Positions 5,731-7,363 of a DNA stretch of 7,363 nt are shown here, one piece after another. Source of the stretch: Candidatus Poseidoniaceae archaeon. GTDB lineage: Archaea; Thermoplasmatota; Poseidoniia; Poseidoniales; Poseidoniaceae. The first letter of the stretch is position 1, and every line of letters begins with the position of its first letter. The stretch is from NCBI GenBank assembly GCA_029250385.1, contig JAQXFJ010000087.1:1-7363 (forward strand). Direction: 5' to 3'. The notes below the pieces were generated by a model. The model ran no database searches. It had not been told where the DNA came from and saw only the letters and a list, made by a program, of their open reading frames with translations. Made by a program: the position numbers and the translations under genes.

Positions 5731-6879
5731 ATGAAGTCATTAGCAATGTCTGCCTTGATGCTATGTTCCACCATACTAGCCGGCTGCATAGATTTAGAAT
5801 CTGCAGTTAATCCAAGGGCAGAATTGCAGGCCTATCCATTGTTTATTCAAGAAGGCGAGACCATAACTTTGGACGCAAGAGATTCTGATGCAGTTGAAGG
5901 AGTAATCACTGATTTTGAATGGGATTTTGGTAATGGGCAAACCTCAGATACTGTGGTCGGTTTCACCTCTTACACCTATGATAGATTCGGAGTTTATACC
6001 GTCACCTTAACAGTAAAAAATAGCGTTGGTGGTGAAGACCAAGTCACTTCTACAATTGTCGTGAACGGGGCTCCTGTATTAAATCTGACAATCCCAGACA
6101 GCATAAAAGCCGGGGAATCAGCACTGCTTGACGCCTCAGGCAGTTTCGACCCAGAGGGTAAAGAATTGATGTATTCTTGGGATTTAGATTGGTCAGTTGA
6201 CAGCGATAAAGATGGTGATAATCGAAACGATGCCGATGCAATTACTCCAACCGTCTTACTACCGACCAACACCTCTGGCACCAAGCGAGGCAGCGTAACG
6301 GTATCCGATGGTGATGGAGCAACCGATTACCGTTCTTTTGAGATTGAAATTTCCACTCGAACCTTTGAAGTTGAGTGGAAGACCAAGGAAATAACCATGG
6401 ACAGAGATGGTTACCTTGACCAAGGGACCTCTTGGGAAGAAAGTATTAACCCCGGAGTTGAAGGACGCATCCTCGCGTTCTATGCAGTGTTAGAACTTGA
6501 CCAAGAACTAGGCCCGCAAGACAATTTTACGTTAGAATTATCAATTCCAAATGATGGTTATTCAAAATCAGCAAAAACCCAAGGTGGCAACATCACAGCG
6601 AACGAGACCTCGAAAGCGGAAATGGACCGTTATGCAATAAATCCAACAGGTGAAGACGGCACATATACTGCTGACTCCGCAGAAGAAGTACTAGCGTTAC
6701 TTCTGGATAAACCAGGTTTTAGAACTGCACAGGGTGAATGGGATTGGTCTATCTTTGCCCAACAAGCCGATCCAGATCCGCTAATAGAGGGCTTCCCAGA
6801 TCCGGACCCTGGAAACGACTGGACATTACAAGTAGTTATTGAAATCCAAATACCAGTTCTTACTGAGGTTGCAGTCTGA
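5731..6879 (+). CDS. PKD-domain surface lipoprotein
   Basis: From the ATG at 5731 the protein has 382 residues. It opens with a short lipoprotein signal, K2, a hydrophobic core and the lipobox 'LAGC' with C19 as the lipidated residue, so it should be tethered to the outer face of the membrane. PKD domain 1 (~28-112) is textbook: 'FEWDFGNGQ' and 'YTVTLTVKNSVGG'. PKD-like domain 2 (~114-208) has 'DASGSFDPEG', 'YSWDLDW' and 'GSVTVSDGDGATDY', with an inserted Asp-rich loop (D157-D169, 'DSDKDGDNRNDAD') resembling a calcium-binding thrombospondin-3 or EF-like loop. Residues ~210-382 are a beta-rich region I cannot assign; it ends in 'GNDWTLQVVIEIQIPV', which recalls the last strands of jelly-roll domains. 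No catalytic motif is visible, so a structural, adhesive or substrate-binding role is more likely than an enzymatic one. A SD-like site supports this start; ATGs at 5713 and 5674 would lengthen the signal peptide. The gene probably shares an operon with its neighbours on both sides. Confidence 0.88.
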   Translation: MKSLAMSALMLCSTILAGCIDLESAVNPRAELQAYPLFIQEGETITLDARDSDAVEGVITDFEWDFGNGQTSDTVVGFTSYTYDRFGVYTVTLTVKNSVGGEDQVTSTIVVNGAPVLNLTIPDSIKAGESALLDASGSFDPEGKELMYSWDLDWSVDSDKDGDNRNDADAITPTVLLPTNTSGTKRGSVTVSDGDGATDYRSFEIEISTRTFEVEWKTKEITMDRDGYLDQGTSWEESINPGVEGRILAFYAVLELDQELGPQDNFTLELSIPNDGYSKSAKTQGGNITANETSKAEMDRYAINPTGEDGTYTADSAEEVLALLLDKPGFRTAQGEWDWSIFAQQADPDPLIEGFPDPDPGNDWTLQVVIEIQIPVLTEVAV

Positions 6880-6920
6880 TTCAACTGAGGATGAAACAAT
6901 AATCAACAACTATCTATTCG

Positions 6921-6926
6921 GGAGGT
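6921..6926 (+). promoter_or_regulatory. Shine-Dalgarno site of the last gene
   Basis: GGAGGT lies 9 nt before the ATG at 6936 and directly abuts an in-frame TTG at 6927, which is too close to be the start. It decides for the ATG. Confidence 0.75.
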
Positions 6927-6935
6927 TTGAACAGC

Positions 6936-7289
6936 ATGGTAGATACTGTAGATATTAGCAGAGTAAACGTCAAAAACACACTGGTTGTTGATGTATCAGT
7001 ATGGATGAATCATCCAGATGATTGGGAATTTAGACCTTCTCTATCAGTATCAGATAACCAATTTATGATTTCAGATCTCAGTACCGGTAAAGAACTTGCT
7101 TCTGTGGAACTAACAGACGAACAAATAGAGACTCTACAGCGGGATAGAGTTGCAGAATTAAAGGTTAAATTCCAAGTCCATGGAATGCATGGTAAACTTC
7201 AAACAATTAATCCCATTATTGCTGATGGGAAAGCCAAGAAACTTGCTACAGCAAGTTGGAAAACAATACAACCAGTAAATTTCCAGTGA
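6936..7289 (+). CDS. Small beta-rich protein of unknown function
   Basis: The 117-aa protein starts at an ATG with a strong SD. It lacks a signal peptide, membrane helix and cysteines, so it is probably cytosolic even though the gene before it encodes a lipoprotein. Alternating hydrophobic patterns suggest beta strands ('TLVVDVSVWM', 'QFMISDLST', 'ELASVELT', 'ELKVKFQVHGM'). One helix is likely ('DEQIETLQRDRVAEL', about 61-75). The C-terminal ~25 residues are basic ('DGKAKKLATASWK'), which could contact nucleic acid or an acidic partner. The highly acidic protein two genes upstream is an obvious candidate, but this is speculation. I do not recognise a family. It follows the lipoprotein stop by 56 bp on the same strand, and the gap contains no clear terminator, so the two are probably co-transcribed. 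Confidence 0.75.
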   Translation: MVDTVDISRVNVKNTLVVDVSVWMNHPDDWEFRPSLSVSDNQFMISDLSTGKELASVELTDEQIETLQRDRVAELKVKFQVHGMHGKLQTINPIIADGKAKKLATASWKTIQPVNFQ

Positions 7290-7344
7290 GTTATCTCGTA
7301 GGGATTACCACCGTATCTTTGATATGGGTTCACTTGATTATTTC

Positions 7345-7363
7345 CTGTTATGAAACATAATAG
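7345..7363. repeat. Inverted repeat / hairpin at the right edge
   Basis: CTGTTATG (7345-7352) and CATAATAG (7356-7363) form an 8-bp stem with one G-U pair and an AAA loop. It lies 55 bp after the last stop codon and runs to the window end, so the stem may continue. It could be the 3' end of the operon transcript or an operator of the next gene. Confidence 0.45.

Noticed and set aside
7290..7363. Leftward gene entering from the right edge
   Set aside because: A minus-strand frame is open here and continues into the last gene, but it lies opposite a well-supported CDS with an SD and its translation shows no recognisable domain.

Overview
The window most likely comes from an uncultivated marine euryarchaeon of the Poseidoniales (Marine Group II) / Thermoplasmatota type. 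This is an inference. It rests on a PAC2-family proteasome-assembly-chaperone-like protein, several PKD-type surface proteins, a lipobox lipoprotein, a membrane protein with a Trp-rich cytosolic tail of a kind I associate with this group, and a start-signal pattern typical of archaea. In that pattern, genes inside operons have clear Shine-Dalgarno (SD) sequences, while genes that begin transcription units have none. No rRNA, tRNA, CRISPR array or mobile element is visible.

Left block (about 1-2316, + strand). A tight three-gene unit encodes cell-envelope proteins: the 3' end of a PKD/FN3-like surface protein with a C-terminal membrane anchor, a secreted and membrane-anchored protein with a single unusual CX3CH cytochrome-c-like motif, and a five-helix membrane protein resembling DUF2231. 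The junctions are a 2-nt gap and an ATGA overlap, and both downstream starts have an SD 7 nt away. The genes probably work together at the membrane, possibly in heme or redox chemistry.

Middle block (about 2299-5176). Three information-processing or proteostasis genes alternate in strand. They are a PAC2-family protein (- strand), a PD-(D/E)XK RecB/Cas4-like nuclease with a four-cysteine Fe-S signature and an extra C-terminal domain (+ strand), and a DEDDh DnaQ-like exonuclease with a C-terminal DUF3820-like domain (- strand). Both convergent pairs overlap at their 3' ends, by 18 and 9 bp. The divergent PAC2/nuclease region contains an ambiguous start site where ATGs on opposite strands share one CATG.

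Right block (about 5264-7289, + strand). An extremely acidic 120-aa protein of unknown function, a PKD lipoprotein and a 117-aa protein of unknown function follow one another with short gaps. They probably form a second operon. Small inverted repeats lie before the PAC2 gene, before the lipoprotein and at the right edge of the window.
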